A DNA stretch of 64,000 nucleotides from Archangium violaceum (GCF_016887565.1 NZ_CP069396.1:4677001-4741000); one strand, 5' to 3'. Positions 17,771-27,087 are shown, counted from the stretch's first letter. Translations and numbers: made by a program. The notes: generated from the letters alone by a model not told the origin.

Positions 17771-18412
17771 TCAGTTGGAGCACCACCACAGCAGTCCCTG
17801 CAGCCCCAGCACGCAGAGGCAGGCACCGGCGTAGTAGCGGGTGGGAAGCTCGTAGAGCAGGGGCCTCGCGTTCGTGGCCACCGCGGGCGCGGCGGGCAGG
17901 GACTCCGGTATGACGATGCGGGCCGCCAGCCGCTGTTTGTACTCGCGCAGCTTCGCCGTGTTGCCCACGTAGCGGCCGCTGAATCCCGCGGTGAGGCAGA
18001 AGTGCAGCAGCTCGAACAGCAGGGGTGAGGCGCCCGGCTGATTCAGCTTCTGGTCGGCGAGCTCGTAGAACAGATCTCCACCGCCCTCCTCTCCGAAGAG
18101 GTGGCGCTGCAGGAGGGGCCAGTCGTACTGCTCGGCCTCGGCGAGGCGCCGCAGCACCCGTTCATCCAAGAGGTAGGTGAAAGGCCTCAACGCCTCCTCC
18201 ACCTCCTCGGAGCGGTAGTGGCCGCCCAGCCCGGACCGCAGTCCCTCCACCGTTGCCAGCAACTGCTGCTGCAACTGCTCCAACCCCGCGCGCCCCACCT
18301 GCACCTGGGTGCGCTCCTCCGTGTCGGACGACTCGGCCGGCAACCATTGATCCAGCAACGTCCGGGTCCGCCGGTACTCCGTGAAGACAATCTTCCAGTG
18401 CTCGAGATTCAT
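17771..18412 (-). CDS. tssL: T6SS inner-membrane protein TssL (DotU/IcmH family), without peptidoglycan-binding domain
   Basis: 213 aa starting at the ATG in the ATGA overlap with tssF. The helical cytoplasmic domain carries DotU-type motifs (RPFTYLLDERVL near 90-100; LLFELLHFCLTAGFSGRYVG near 140-160). A single C-terminal membrane anchor at about 192-211 (YYAGACLCVLGLQGLLWW) follows, leaving no periplasmic OmpA domain. Cell-wall anchoring must come from a separate protein; the OmpA-domain gene at 35372 in the same regulon is the natural candidate. Works with TssM and TssJ. Confidence 0.93.
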   Translation of the reverse strand: MNLEHWKIVFTEYRRTRTLLDQWLPAESSDTEERTQVQVGRAGLEQLQQQLLATVEGLRSGLGGHYRSEEVEEALRPFTYLLDERVLRRLAEAEQYDWPLLQRHLFGEEGGGDLFYELADQKLNQPGASPLLFELLHFCLTAGFSGRYVGNTAKLREYKQRLAARIVIPESLPAAPAVATNARPLLYELPTRYYAGACLCVLGLQGLLWWCSN

Positions 18413-20055
18413 CGGTTCCCCCAGGGGTTGAAAGGTCCGGCTCCCGCCACCGAGGCCCGCAGCTCCACGGAGGCCTCGCCATTCCACGCATCCAGCAGGG
18501 CCAGCAGCTGCTCGAGGAGGCAGGCCACCAGGGGCTCCTGGCTGGAGTCGAAGGGCGCGAGCTGGGCCTCGTACACGTGCCGCAGCCCCGTGCCCCGCAG
18601 GGCGCCATCCGGCAGCACGGAGGCGCGCAGCGTGCGCAGCAGGGGGATGATGGGGCGGAAGGCGCCCTCCACGGGCGTGCCCAGGTAGGAGAGCAGGGCG
18701 ACCAGCTCGTCGCGCTCCAGGGTGGGGCGGTTCTTCCAGGACAGCAGCTGGACGAGGGCGGACACGTCCTGGCGCACGGGGCTGTCCCGGGGGGGCTGGA
18801 CATCTCCCACCACGCGCCAGCGCAAGCCCTCCACGTGGACGCTGGGGGTGGACACCTCCAGACGGCCCGTGGCCTCCGAGGCGAAGCGGGGCTGGTACCA
18901 GAGGGCGTCCACGTGCAGCTTGCGTGGCTCAAGGAAGGCCTCCGGCATGCGGACCAGCAGCTGATGCAGGGGGCTGCCATCGGCGGCCAGTTGCTCGTCC
19001 AGCTCGTAGGCCGGCCCTGGCCCTGGCACATGGGCGGGGCGCATGGGCTCGCGGCCCCGAGGCCCTTGCAGGTACACCCCCGTCACCGAGTGCAGGCGGA
19101 GCTCGCGGCTATTGCGCAGGCCGAGCAGGGGGTGCTCGGTGCGGGTGCCGTCCAGGGTGATGGGCTGGGCGGGGGCGGCCTTGAGGTTGACGACGGGCGC
19201 GACGAAGGGGTGGAGGAACTCCGGGTGGAGCGAGCGCCCCACGGTCCACTCCTTCTTCAAATCCAGACACAGGCTGAAGCGGCTCCAGGCCTGTCGCGTG
19301 GGCGCCACCCGGACATGCAGGAAGAGGCCCTGCTCCGGGAGCTGGAAGAAGGAGCGCGCGCGGTGCAAGGGATTCTCGTAGACGCTCGCGTCGTCTGGCG
19401 CGAACGGCTCCTGGCCGAAGGAGTGCTCGCACCGCAATCCCGTCGAGCGCTCATCCGCCCTCTCGTCATACACCACGCTCACCCGCTCCAGGTGCTTGCG
19501 CAGCGCGTGGTGCACCGCCAGGGAGCTGCCGTACTCCTCCAGGTGGCGCACGTGGAGGCTGAGCACATCCAGCGGATCCCTCCGGGGGAAGGCCGCGGCG
19601 AAGCGGAGGATGAGGCGGTGGCCGCCGTCCGCCAGGCGCAGCACCTGCGTCTCCTCCAGGAAGATGGGCAGCACCCGCAGGTCTCGCTGAAGGCGGAAGG
19701 AGCCCGCCTCGCTTCCCACCGGCTGCAAGCGCAGCTCGGTGCCGCGGGGCAGCACCACCGCCTCCACCATCTTCTCCGTGGGCACTGCCTGCACCAGGCC
19801 CGCCGCGGGCAGCGGCTCGAGCAGACAATTGAAGAAGCTGGAGAAGAGGCGCAGCCACGTGGAGCGCAGGTTGCGCAGCGTGGCGTGCCGGGTCTGGATG
19901 GAGAAGAAGGCCATGGCCTCCACCAGCCGGCGCACGTCCGGGTCCTCCTGCTCCAGGGGCACCCCGGGGTAGGTGTGGCGGAAGCCCTGGCGGAAGCGTT
20001 CGAGAGCGGCCAGCTCCGCGAGATAGTCCTGATAGAGCTGATTGGTGGCACCCAT
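18409..20055 (-). CDS. tssF: T6SS baseplate protein TssF (ImpG/VasA)
   Basis: 548 aa, slightly short for the family (about 590-620). The N-terminus YQDYLAELAALERFRQGF followed by DPDVRRLVEAMAFFSIQTR is the usual TssF opening that reads (L)..RLLEA.AFL.ARi. The beta-rich middle includes PRGTELRLQP. TssF and TssG make the baseplate wedge with TssE. It is the first gene of a five-gene operon (tssF-tssL-100 aa-tssM-tssJ) and is preceded by island operator 2. No strong Shine-Dalgarno before the ATG. Confidence 0.93.
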   Translation of the reverse strand: MGATNQLYQDYLAELAALERFRQGFRHTYPGVPLEQEDPDVRRLVEAMAFFSIQTRHATLRNLRSTWLRLFSSFFNCLLEPLPAAGLVQAVPTEKMVEAVVLPRGTELRLQPVGSEAGSFRLQRDLRVLPIFLEETQVLRLADGGHRLILRFAAAFPRRDPLDVLSLHVRHLEEYGSSLAVHHALRKHLERVSVVYDERADERSTGLRCEHSFGQEPFAPDDASVYENPLHRARSFFQLPEQGLFLHVRVAPTRQAWSRFSLCLDLKKEWTVGRSLHPEFLHPFVAPVVNLKAAPAQPITLDGTRTEHPLLGLRNSRELRLHSVTGVYLQGPRGREPMRPAHVPGPGPAYELDEQLAADGSPLHQLLVRMPEAFLEPRKLHVDALWYQPRFASEATGRLEVSTPSVHVEGLRWRVVGDVQPPRDSPVRQDVSALVQLLSWKNRPTLERDELVALLSYLGTPVEGAFRPIIPLLRTLRASVLPDGALRGTGLRHVYEAQLAPFDSSQEPLVACLLEQLLALLDAWNGEASVELRASVAGAGPFNPWGNR

Positions 20056-20105
20056 GGCGTGTCGTATCCGTTCACCCAGGGCCGTGTGGCCCCGGGTAGC
20101 GCGTA

Positions 20106-20170
20106 CTCTGAATGTTCTTCAGGGGAGGGGCTGTGACGGGCCCCATGGGAACGGCGTGAACTGCGTCACA
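20106..20170 (-). promoter_or_regulatory. Island operator palindrome 2 and CAGAG box (upstream of tssF operon)
   Basis: Operator 20132-20170: arms TGTGACGGGCCCCA and TGAACTGCGTCACA, spacer 11 bp. Exactly 20 nt toward the gene from the conserved outer CACAG lies CAGAG (20106-20110) followed by TACGC, 50 nt before the tssF ATG. The same 20-nt spacing occurs at operators 3, 5 and 6. Confidence 0.7.
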
Positions 20171-20190
20171 GTGCCGGGGAGGGTGCTTTC

Positions 20191-20790
20191 TCAACCCAGC
20201 TTCACGAGCGAGCCGCTCACGCTGGTCATCGAGCCCTTCAGCTCGGCGACTCCCGAGGACTCGAGGCCGAGCTGGCCCTGGGCGGCCACCTTGATGAGGG
20301 GGGCCCCCAGCTCCGCCTGGGACTTGCCCTTCATCTCCAGCTTCACTCCCTCGAGCTTCAGCGCGCCGCCCGTGGCGGCGACCTGGCCCTCCATTCCCTC
20401 GAGAGCGAGCTTCTGGGTGGCCTTCACCTCGAGGTTGGCACCGGAGGAGAGGACCGCGTCCTTGGTGGACTTCTGGGTCAACTTCGCGCTGGAGGTGAAC
20501 GTCATGTCCTCCGTGCTCTCGAGCTGCAGGGTCTTCTCACTCGTCCACGCCGATTCCTTCTTGGATTGGAGGGTGATGGTGTCGGACTCCACGGTGAAGG
20601 CCTTGCAGGTGATGGTAACGCTGTCCGGCTTCTGGACGATGGTGCTCGTGTCGGAGTCGCTCTTCACCTCCAGGGTGATGGCCTTGCCATCCAGCGTCAC
20701 CGTCTGGGTGAGCTTCCCATCGGGATCCTCGACCGTGACGATCAGGCCCTTCTCCTTGTCCAGATCGATGGTGCAGATGAGCTTCGCCAT
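20191..20790 (-). CDS. Separate VgrG spike extension (triple beta-helix, gp5-C/DUF2345-like)
   Basis: 199 aa made of short repeated beta-strands (VTITCKAFTVESDTITLQSK, then KTLQLESTEDMTFTSSAKL and LEVKATQKLALEGMEGQVAAT). This is the pattern of the trimeric beta-helix at the tip of gp5/VgrG. The C-terminus GSMTSVSGSLVKLG resembles VgrG needle ends. It follows the VgrG-like gene by 12 bp and is the last gene of the tssB operon. Here the spike shaft and tip are two proteins; normally the needle is part of VgrG. Probably seats a PAAR-type tip or effector. Confidence 0.75.
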   Translation of the reverse strand: MAKLICTIDLDKEKGLIVTVEDPDGKLTQTVTLDGKAITLEVKSDSDTSTIVQKPDSVTITCKAFTVESDTITLQSKKESAWTSEKTLQLESTEDMTFTSSAKLTQKSTKDAVLSSGANLEVKATQKLALEGMEGQVAATGGALKLEGVKLEMKGKSQAELGAPLIKVAAQGQLGLESSGVAELKGSMTSVSGSLVKLG

Positions 20791-20802
20791 GACGTTGTGC
20801 TC

Positions 20803-22449
20803 CTAGCTCTTCTCTTCCTTGACCTGGATGCGCAGCGCGCCCTCGCGCAGGCGGATCACCCCGGTGTCCTTCTCGTTCGTGCGTTGCAACAGGAGCACGG
20901 GCTTGTCGTCCTCGTAGGACTGCTGGAGGGTGGCGCCGTTGGTGGGCGTCTTGCCCATCAGCAGCTGTACGCCCTGGCTCTCCTGGGGCAGCCGCGCACC
21001 GGCCCGCCAGTCCAGGAAGCGCTTGACCCAGGCGTTCTGGAAGTCGAGCGCCACCAGCACCCGCTCGTTCTTGTAGGCGGGGAAGTAGAAGTGGCCCGGC
21101 ATCAGGTTGGGATTGAAGGGCGCGTGCACCACCTGGTCGTCCCAGATGGGGAGCTTGACGTGGTAGCACTCCAGGGAGGTCTTCTCCTCGCTGTAGACCT
21201 GCCATGTCTCATGCTTGTCCTCTCCCACCTCGCTCACCAGCACGCCCTCCACATGGCGCGGGTAGCGCGGCGGGGTGTAGGCGGGCAGGTCGATCCAGGC
21301 CTCGTCCTTGCGCTCCAGCCGCGTGCTCATCTGGAAGTGGAAGCCGGCGTACGGCGCCTCGCGCTCTGTGTCGGGGTTGGACTCGATGGCTTGCCCACGG
21401 AGGAGCAGGGTGCGGACACGGAAGGTGTCCTGGGCGGCCACGCTGGCCGGGTTCCAGCCCTTGCCGGGGGGCAGCTTTACCAGGGACCCCGGGGAGAAGG
21501 CCGTGGCCGGCATGCGCCGCCACTCCAACTCCAGCTCCATGCCTCTCGCCTGGAGCCGCGCCTTCTCCAGATCCACCCGCGCCTGCACCACATCCGCCAG
21601 CGGGGTGCACATCAGGACGTCCTGGCGCAGGCCCGCCACCGCCTGATCGTGGGTCAGCTCCTCCTTCTTGGAGCCCTCCGCCACGGCATTGAAGACGGTG
21701 GCTCCATGGCGGAGGACCTCGGGCAGGAGCACCTCCAGCGAGGCCACCTCTCCGGGCTCCAGCTCCAACGGCTCGCCCGCGTCCGCCTTCGCTCCGAGCA
21801 GGGAGTAGCTGCCCTTCTCCGCGTCGTACGCCAGCACGCCCTGGTGGCGGTCCAGGTACCACAGCAACAGGTCATAGAAGCTCGCCCCCGCCTCCCGCTC
21901 CAGCCCGAGGAAGAGCAGCGGGTGGGAGACGCCCAGCACGGCGTCCCAGTCGTAGCTCAGCTGGATTTTCTCCCCCTTGTGCTCCTCGAGGACGTCCTTG
22001 AAGGTCTTCTCCGTGTAGAGCGCGCAGGGGTGGTGCTGGCGCCACAGCAGTCGGGCCGCGTCGACGAAGCGCACGGTGTAGCGACGGTGCAGGAGGGGAG
22101 CCTTCGGGGCCGAAGAGCCCGGCAGCTCCACGAGCGTCTTGGAGGACACCAGTCCCTTGAGCTTCAGGGGCGTGGGCTTCTGCTTGGGTCTGGCGTCCGT
22201 CTGGATGGCGCTCACCTCGAGCGACACCTCACCAAGGTCCGGCTTGAGGAAGTCCGGCAGCAGGGTGTCCTTCTGCTTGCCGCCCAGGTCCTTGTTGTCG
22301 GTGAGGATGAACTCCACCCGCCCTTCCAGGCCCCAGCCGTGCATCTCCAGGGCGAAGGCTTGGATGTTGCCGGGGGGAATGACGTGCTCCTTGCCTCCCG
22401 CGGTGAGGGTCAGCGAGACGGCCAGCCTGTCCTCGAAAGTGCCTTGCAT
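20803..22449 (-). CDS. tssI: T6SS spike protein VgrG/TssI-like, divergent and lacking its own needle
   Basis: 548 aa. The N-terminal two thirds is gp27-like (YTVRFVDAARLLWRQHHPC; DVLMCTPLADVVQARVD). The OB-fold gp5-like part is at about 400-490 (GVLVSEVGEDKHETWQVYSE; HFYFPAYKNERVLVALDF). The protein stops without the beta-helix needle, which is supplied by the next gene. Start ATG 1 bp after the tssE stop. Caps the Hcp tube and punctures target membranes. Divergent from classical VgrG, so the assignment rests on domain pattern and position. Confidence 0.8.
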   Translation of the reverse strand: MQGTFEDRLAVSLTLTAGGKEHVIPPGNIQAFALEMHGWGLEGRVEFILTDNKDLGGKQKDTLLPDFLKPDLGEVSLEVSAIQTDARPKQKPTPLKLKGLVSSKTLVELPGSSAPKAPLLHRRYTVRFVDAARLLWRQHHPCALYTEKTFKDVLEEHKGEKIQLSYDWDAVLGVSHPLLFLGLEREAGASFYDLLLWYLDRHQGVLAYDAEKGSYSLLGAKADAGEPLELEPGEVASLEVLLPEVLRHGATVFNAVAEGSKKEELTHDQAVAGLRQDVLMCTPLADVVQARVDLEKARLQARGMELELEWRRMPATAFSPGSLVKLPPGKGWNPASVAAQDTFRVRTLLLRGQAIESNPDTEREAPYAGFHFQMSTRLERKDEAWIDLPAYTPPRYPRHVEGVLVSEVGEDKHETWQVYSEEKTSLECYHVKLPIWDDQVVHAPFNPNLMPGHFYFPAYKNERVLVALDFQNAWVKRFLDWRAGARLPQESQGVQLLMGKTPTNGATLQQSYEDDKPVLLLQRTNEKDTGVIRLREGALRIQVKEEKS

Positions 22450-22450
22450 G

Positions 22451-22831
22451 TCAGTCCTTCCTTTCGAGCCGCACCCGGCTGCTCACGGTGTCGAAGATGA
22501 GGCGCAGCCGGAGGGCTTCCCCGCCCAGCAGGCCCGTCACATCGAAGTGCAGACACAACGCTCCATCCTGGCCCCTCAGCGTCACCGCCACGTCGCGCAG
22601 CCGCGGCTCGTACTGCGTCACCTGGCGCTGCAACTCCTCCGTGAGGAAAGGGACCAGCTCCTTGCCGCCCCGGTCCCCGGTGTAGTCCCCGAGGCCGAAG
22701 CCCTGCTGGAAGTAGCCGTAGCCCTCTCGGGTGTTGAGCACGGCCTCGAGGTTGCGCACCACGGGGCCCAGGGCATCCCGAGCGGTGGGACCACGGCTGG
22801 AGAACCTGTCGAGAAAGGGGCGGCGCGCCAT
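22451..22831 (-). CDS. tssE: T6SS baseplate protein TssE (gp25-like)
   Basis: 126 aa from the ATG at 22829-22831, which has GGAGG 6-8 nt upstream. MARRPFLDRF opening, then VVRNLEAVLNTREGYGYFQQ and FGLGDYTG; the NLE..LNTR segment and the Y..FGLPD-type motif are diagnostic of gp25/TssE. Sits between tssK (1-bp gap) and the VgrG-like gene (1-bp gap). Connects the sheath to the baseplate. Confidence 0.93.
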   Translation of the reverse strand: MARRPFLDRFSSRGPTARDALGPVVRNLEAVLNTREGYGYFQQGFGLGDYTGDRGGKELVPFLTEELQRQVTQYEPRLRDVAVTLRGQDGALCLHFDVTGLLGGEALRLRLIFDTVSSRVRLERKD

Positions 22832-22832
22832 G

Positions 22833-24089
22833 TCACGTCCTCCGCCAGAAGAGGAAGAGCTGGGCACCCTCCAGCGGCGGGGTGACGGGGAGGGCCACGC
22901 CGTCCTCGCGCAGGGCCGCCTGCCACTCGTCGCCCTCGGTGGTGAGCTGGTACCAGTCGATGTCCGAGTCGAAGGAGTGGGGGAACGAAGGGTAGGGGAC
23001 GTGGCGGAAGGTCAGCCCCTTGAGAGCCATGCGCCGCACCGTCGGCAGGCGCAGCGGGCTGGCGAGCTTCACGCCATCCAGGGAGCGGGGCTTGTCGCGC
23101 TCGTGGCGCCGCACCAGCAGGTAGAAGTCATTGGGCATGGGCTCCTCCTGGGGGAGGGGCGAGAGCACGAAGCGTCCCTCGCGGCACTCGAAGGGCCGGT
23201 ACGAGCGCTTGTTCGCGCTCGTCGGGCGGAGGCCCCGGTCGAGCAGCTCCATCCACCGCCACAGTCCCGGGCCGGGCTGGTCGTGCTCGTAGGCGGGCAG
23301 CTCCTCTTCCGGCTCGCACTCCAGGTAGCAGCACAGCTCGAGGTACAGCCGGCGGAGGACCTCGAAGAGCTGGTACGTGGGTGGGTGCAGGCCATGGCGC
23401 ATGTCCGCGCGCAGGCCCTGGACACGGCGCACCTCGCACAGGGCGCGCCGGGCATTGGAGAGCCGGTCGCCTCGCACGAAGGTGTCGCGGATGGCGGTGC
23501 GCAGCTGCCCGCGTGCCTGATCCAACATTTCATCCAGGCGGGTGAGCAGCCCATCGAGGAACGGATGGGGGCTCGCCCGCAGCAGCGGGGGAAGCTGCTC
23601 CCGCGAGAGCGACCATCTGCCGTGCTCGTCCTTGGTGAGCTCGGCGAGCGCCAGGGTGCTGATCGCCCCATCGAGGGCCTGCTCCATGGAGAGTTGCAGG
23701 ATGTGCAGCGAGCGGTGGAGCGCCGGGGGGTCCTTCTCGTACAGGGGGATGCCCTCGGCGCCGCGCGTCTCGTGCATCAGGTGCAGGTACAGGGTGAGCC
23801 GCGAGCGGCCCGTCTCGTCCAACGAGACGGGCGCCACGGTGGCGTTGCCGGGCACCTGCACCAGGTGGCCGCCCGGCATGATGGCCGTCAACGAGCTGAG
23901 GGCGAAGGTGCCCTCGGCCAGTTGCGCCCGGTTGAGCTCGAGCGCACCAATGCCAGACAAGGGCAGGCCCGTGAGCTCGGCCGTGAGCAGGGTTTCGGCG
24001 AGGAGGACCTCGTCCTGGGCCCGGAAGTGCTCGGGCAGGAGCATCTGCCCCGCCTGCCAGCGGACGCGTGCGATCTTGTGGGGATTCAT
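22833..24089 (-). CDS. tssK: T6SS baseplate protein TssK (ImpJ/VasE)
   Basis: 418 aa with the family opening VRWQAGQMLLPEHFRAQDE (W..G..L.PqHFq). The shell domain contains PGNATVAPVSLDET, a helical middle follows, and the C-terminal neck/head region contains FYLLVR and IDWYQL. TssK trimers tie the baseplate wedges to TssL/TssM. Normal length for the family. Between the Hcp-like gene (45 bp upstream) and tssE in the tssB operon. Confidence 0.95.
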   Translation of the reverse strand: MNPHKIARVRWQAGQMLLPEHFRAQDEVLLAETLLTAELTGLPLSGIGALELNRAQLAEGTFALSSLTAIMPGGHLVQVPGNATVAPVSLDETGRSRLTLYLHLMHETRGAEGIPLYEKDPPALHRSLHILQLSMEQALDGAISTLALAELTKDEHGRWSLSREQLPPLLRASPHPFLDGLLTRLDEMLDQARGQLRTAIRDTFVRGDRLSNARRALCEVRRVQGLRADMRHGLHPPTYQLFEVLRRLYLELCCYLECEPEEELPAYEHDQPGPGLWRWMELLDRGLRPTSANKRSYRPFECREGRFVLSPLPQEEPMPNDFYLLVRRHERDKPRSLDGVKLASPLRLPTVRRMALKGLTFRHVPYPSFPHSFDSDIDWYQLTTEGDEWQAALREDGVALPVTPPLEGAQLFLFWRRT

Positions 24090-24134
24090 GGTGTGCTCGG
24101 ACTCGGAGGGTGGGGGACCAGGTTTCGAGGGGAC

Positions 24135-24701
24135 CTACCCCTTGAAGCCCCACTTCTTCTCGACCTTCATCTGCGGCGCGCTGGCCAGGGTCAGCTGCTG
24201 TTCCTGGGGCTGCGGCTTGATGCCGATCTGGAAGGTGAAGTTCTGCGGCGAGGCCACCTCGTCGTCCGGGTCGTCCGCGACCATCAGCTTCAGTTCGTCC
24301 CCGCTCTTCTCCACCAGGCCCATCAGCGCCTTGCTGGGGAAGTTGGACTTGAAGTACTTCTTCTCCAGCGGGTCGTACTGGTAGATGGTGTAGTTGAACT
24401 CCACCTCGATGCTGGTCATGTCGCTCAGCACCAGCATGGCGAGGAGCTGCCGGTTGGCGGTGGAGATCTGGCCGGAGAAGTACATGGAATCCGTCGCGCC
24501 CGTATCCCACAGGTAGTGATTGAGCACCGCCACGGCCTTGAGATCCTCCGTGGGCTTCTCCGGGTTCTTGATGGTCTCCAGGTCGGCCTTGATCTCCTTG
24601 CCGGCGATCTTCATGGTCAGAATGACGCCGACGTTGCTCTGCTTGTCCTTCTTGAAGTTGAATCCCTGGTACACGTCGAGGCTGCGGCTGAACTTGGGCA
24701 T
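24135..24701 (-). CDS. Hcp-like T6SS tube protein (candidate TssD)
   Basis: 188 aa, all-beta, starting MPKFSRSLDVYQGFNFKKDK with conserved-looking blocks SNVGVILTMKIAGKEIKADL and STANRQLLAMLVLSDMTSIE. Size and position directly after tssC and before tssK are those of hcp in many T6SS loci, and no other Hcp candidate exists in the island. Sequence similarity to classical Hcp is not obvious by eye, so the identification is mostly contextual. If correct it forms the hexameric inner tube that is expelled by the sheath. Confidence 0.55.
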   Translation of the reverse strand: MPKFSRSLDVYQGFNFKKDKQSNVGVILTMKIAGKEIKADLETIKNPEKPTEDLKAVAVLNHYLWDTGATDSMYFSGQISTANRQLLAMLVLSDMTSIEVEFNYTIYQYDPLEKKYFKSNFPSKALMGLVEKSGDELKLMVADDPDDEVASPQNFTFQIGIKPQPQEQQLTLASAPQMKVEKKWGFKG

Positions 24702-24743
24702 GGTGCTTTCTCGCGAGTATGTTGGTGATGGAAGACGGAGGGA

Positions 24744-26237
24744 CTAGCCGAGCCGCGACTCGAGCTGGAGCTCGACGTTGAGGCCCTCGAACTGGATGTG
24801 GGGGAGGACGGAGACCTTGCAGTCGTACCAGCCGATCTCTCCCGAGCGCTTCACCACCTGGACCTGGGCGGCCTTGAAGGGGAAGCGGCGCAGCGTGAGG
24901 TCATCCGGGTTGGTCACTGCGGTGACGTAGTCCATCAGCCAGGTGCTGATCTGCTGGTGGATGTAGACCTCGTCGGCCGAACTGCCGATGTTGTCGCGCA
25001 TGATGCTCTTCACGTAGTGCGCGAGCCGGGTGATGGAGAACGTGTAGGCCAGGTTGGTGACGAGCTGCGCGTTCTCCGAGTCCTTCGGGTCCTTGTAGCG
25101 CTTGGCGCGCTTGATGGAGGGGGTGCTGAAGAACGTCGCCTCCGCCTCGTTCTTCCGGTACACCAGCGGCATGAATCCGTGGCGGACGAACTCGTACTCC
25201 CGGAAGTCCGGGATGCACATCTCCACCGGCATCTGCATTTCCTGCTGACCGCGCAGGGTGAAGGTGTCCACCGGCAGGCCCTGGATGCGCCCGCCGCCCT
25301 TGGGGCCGCGGATGGACTGGCACCAGCCGGACAGCTCGAAGGCGCTCGCCAGGTTGCGTCCGAAGAGGATGGCGGCGTTGCCCCAGAGGTACTTCTTCGA
25401 GTCGCCGTGGGCCTCCTCGGTGAAGTTGAGCACCTCGCACGGGTTGGTGACCGGGTTGTACGGCAGCCGCACCACGTAGCGCGGCAGCGCCAGGCTGACG
25501 TAGGCCCCCGACTCGCTCTCGCGCAGCTCCGCCCACTTGCCGTAGCGCGGGTGGTTGAGCACGCCGTCCAGGCTCTTGAGCGACTCGAGCTGCTCGACGC
25601 TCTCGCAGTCGAAGAACTTGTAGCTGGCCGAGGCCACGAAGGGGCAGTGCGCGGCGTTGGCCACCCAGCTCATGCGCTCCAGCCACAGCAGGTCCGGCCG
25701 CGACGCCGTGAACTCATACAGTCCGAGCATCACGCCGAACGGCCGCCCGCCGTACTGGTCGTACTCGCGGGTGTAGACCTTGTTGAAGAGCGCGCTGGAG
25801 AAGATGCTGCTCGCGTTCTTCTCGAAGTCCTGGGCCAGCTCCTGCTTGGACACGTCCAGCAGGTCGATGGTGATGTTGGCCTGGAAGTTGGTGTGGTTGA
25901 CTAGGTCCTCCACGCCGCGCCACGTGGCCTCCGCCTTCTGGAAGGTCTCGTGGTGGAGGATTTCATTCACCTGGGCCTCGATGATCTCATCCAGGCGGGC
26001 CACGGCGTTCATCACCTGGCCCTTGTCGAAGCGCGGCCGGTTGTCCTCGTCCTTGAGCGGCTTCACGTTGTGGAGCAGCGCCGCCAGCGCGGACAGGAAA
26101 CGGCTGTCGGTGGAGATCTCGCTCTCCTGGAGTGAGGTGGGGATCAGGCCCGAGCCGATCATGGGCTCGGCGGACGCCGGAGGGGCGCCCAGGCCCCGGC
26201 TCTTGAAGATGTCCTGCAGGTAGTTTCTCTCAGCCAT
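24744..26237 (-). CDS. tssC: T6SS sheath protein TssC (VipB)
   Basis: 497 aa. Contains the family blocks ATWRGVEDLVNHTNF (W.GL..L), FEKNASSIFSSALFNKVYTR, EYDQYGGRPFGVMLGLYEF and the C-terminal YTFSITRLAHYVKSIMRDNIG followed by WLMDYV. Forms the contractile sheath with TssB, whose gene is 45 bp upstream. Strong conservation makes this one of the surest calls of the locus. Confidence 0.97.
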   Translation of the reverse strand: MAERNYLQDIFKSRGLGAPPASAEPMIGSGLIPTSLQESEISTDSRFLSALAALLHNVKPLKDEDNRPRFDKGQVMNAVARLDEIIEAQVNEILHHETFQKAEATWRGVEDLVNHTNFQANITIDLLDVSKQELAQDFEKNASSIFSSALFNKVYTREYDQYGGRPFGVMLGLYEFTASRPDLLWLERMSWVANAAHCPFVASASYKFFDCESVEQLESLKSLDGVLNHPRYGKWAELRESESGAYVSLALPRYVVRLPYNPVTNPCEVLNFTEEAHGDSKKYLWGNAAILFGRNLASAFELSGWCQSIRGPKGGGRIQGLPVDTFTLRGQQEMQMPVEMCIPDFREYEFVRHGFMPLVYRKNEAEATFFSTPSIKRAKRYKDPKDSENAQLVTNLAYTFSITRLAHYVKSIMRDNIGSSADEVYIHQQISTWLMDYVTAVTNPDDLTLRRFPFKAAQVQVVKRSGEIGWYDCKVSVLPHIQFEGLNVELQLESRLG

Positions 26238-26282
26238 GGGAGGGTTCCTTGTGGGTAGGGGTGACTGGGGTTGGGGGTGGGA

Positions 26283-26816
26283 TCAGGCGTCCGCCGTGCC
26301 GCCAGCAGGCAGGCGCAGGTTCTCGAAGCCCTTGAGCGAGTCGCTCTCCAGCAGCTTCTCGATGTCCTCGGGGTTGGCGTACAGCTCGGAGAGCGTGCGC
26401 CAGAGGTCCTTGCGGTTGTCGATGTCCGCCTGCATCTCCAGCAGCAGCTTGCGGAGCACGAGCAGGGCCTTGAGCTTGGGCACGTGCTGGACGAACTCGT
26501 CGGGGTGGAAGGACTTCATCTTCTCGAGGGGCAGCGTCACGTTGAGCGAGCCCTGGCCGTCCGCGGCGGTCTTGTCCGGCACCTGGAACTCGATGGACAT
26601 GTTCATGTCCTTCATCAGGTCGTCCAGGCCGCCGGGCTTGACGGAGCGCAGCTTGCGCTCGTCCAGGTCCACCTTCCGGTCCTTCGCCGAGCCAAAGGAG
26701 AGATCGGCGAGGACGAGCATGCGGAAGGGCAGGTCGACCTCCTCCTCCTGCCCATTGATGGTGGTGCGGTAGGTGAGGGTGATGCGCGAGGTGGGAAGTT
26801 TGTCTTGGATGGGCAA
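26283..26816 (-). CDS. tssB: T6SS sheath protein TssB (VipA), TTG start
   Basis: 177 aa. Motifs VDLPFRMLVLADLSFG (typical LPF.l.vlgDfs), KVDLDERKLRSVKPGGLDDL, and ILR-type middle FVQHVPKLKALLVLRKLL. The initiation codon is TTG (26814-26816) with an excellent Shine-Dalgarno AAGGAG 7 nt upstream; no ATG lies in a better position. First gene of the operon tssB-tssC-hcp-like-tssK-tssE-vgrG-spike. Preceded by operator 3. Confidence 0.96.
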   Translation of the reverse strand: MPIQDKLPTSRITLTYRTTINGQEEEVDLPFRMLVLADLSFGSAKDRKVDLDERKLRSVKPGGLDDLMKDMNMSIEFQVPDKTAADGQGSLNVTLPLEKMKSFHPDEFVQHVPKLKALLVLRKLLLEMQADIDNRKDLWRTLSELYANPEDIEKLLESDSLKGFENLRLPAGGTADA

Positions 26817-26873
26817 GGTGCTACTCCTTCTGACTGCGGTGGCCGGGAGCTTGTGGCCCCAGGGTGATGCGTA

Positions 26874-26938
26874 ATCTGGTGGAAACGGTTCGACTGGGCT
26901 GTGACGAGATTCATGGGAGGGAGGTGAAGTCCGTCACA
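26874..26938 (-). promoter_or_regulatory. Island operator palindrome 3 and CAGAT box (upstream of tssB operon)
   Basis: Operator 26900-26938: arms TGTGACGAGATTCA and TGAAGTCCGTCACA, spacer 11 bp. CAGAT at 26874-26878, then TACGC, exactly as far from the operator as at tssF. The following ACCC..GGGCCACA segment is also shared with the tssF leader. Confidence 0.72.
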
Positions 26939-27087
26939 GTGGCTCGAGCTGAATGCTAGGTGATGCGACGGTGTATGAGGCGGAGCATGCCCGCGTGCCG
27001 TGCTCCAAGGATCTCGCGAGGCTTCCCACGTCCAAGGAACAGTCGGCCAGGGGGACTTCGGCTCCTGCTTGTCGAGCGTCTTGCTTC

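Noticed and set aside
20056-20131. Sigma-54 (-24/-12) promoters downstream of the operators
   Set aside because: Searched the leaders of the six units for GG-N10-GC with TGGCAC/TTGCA character and found no consistent match.
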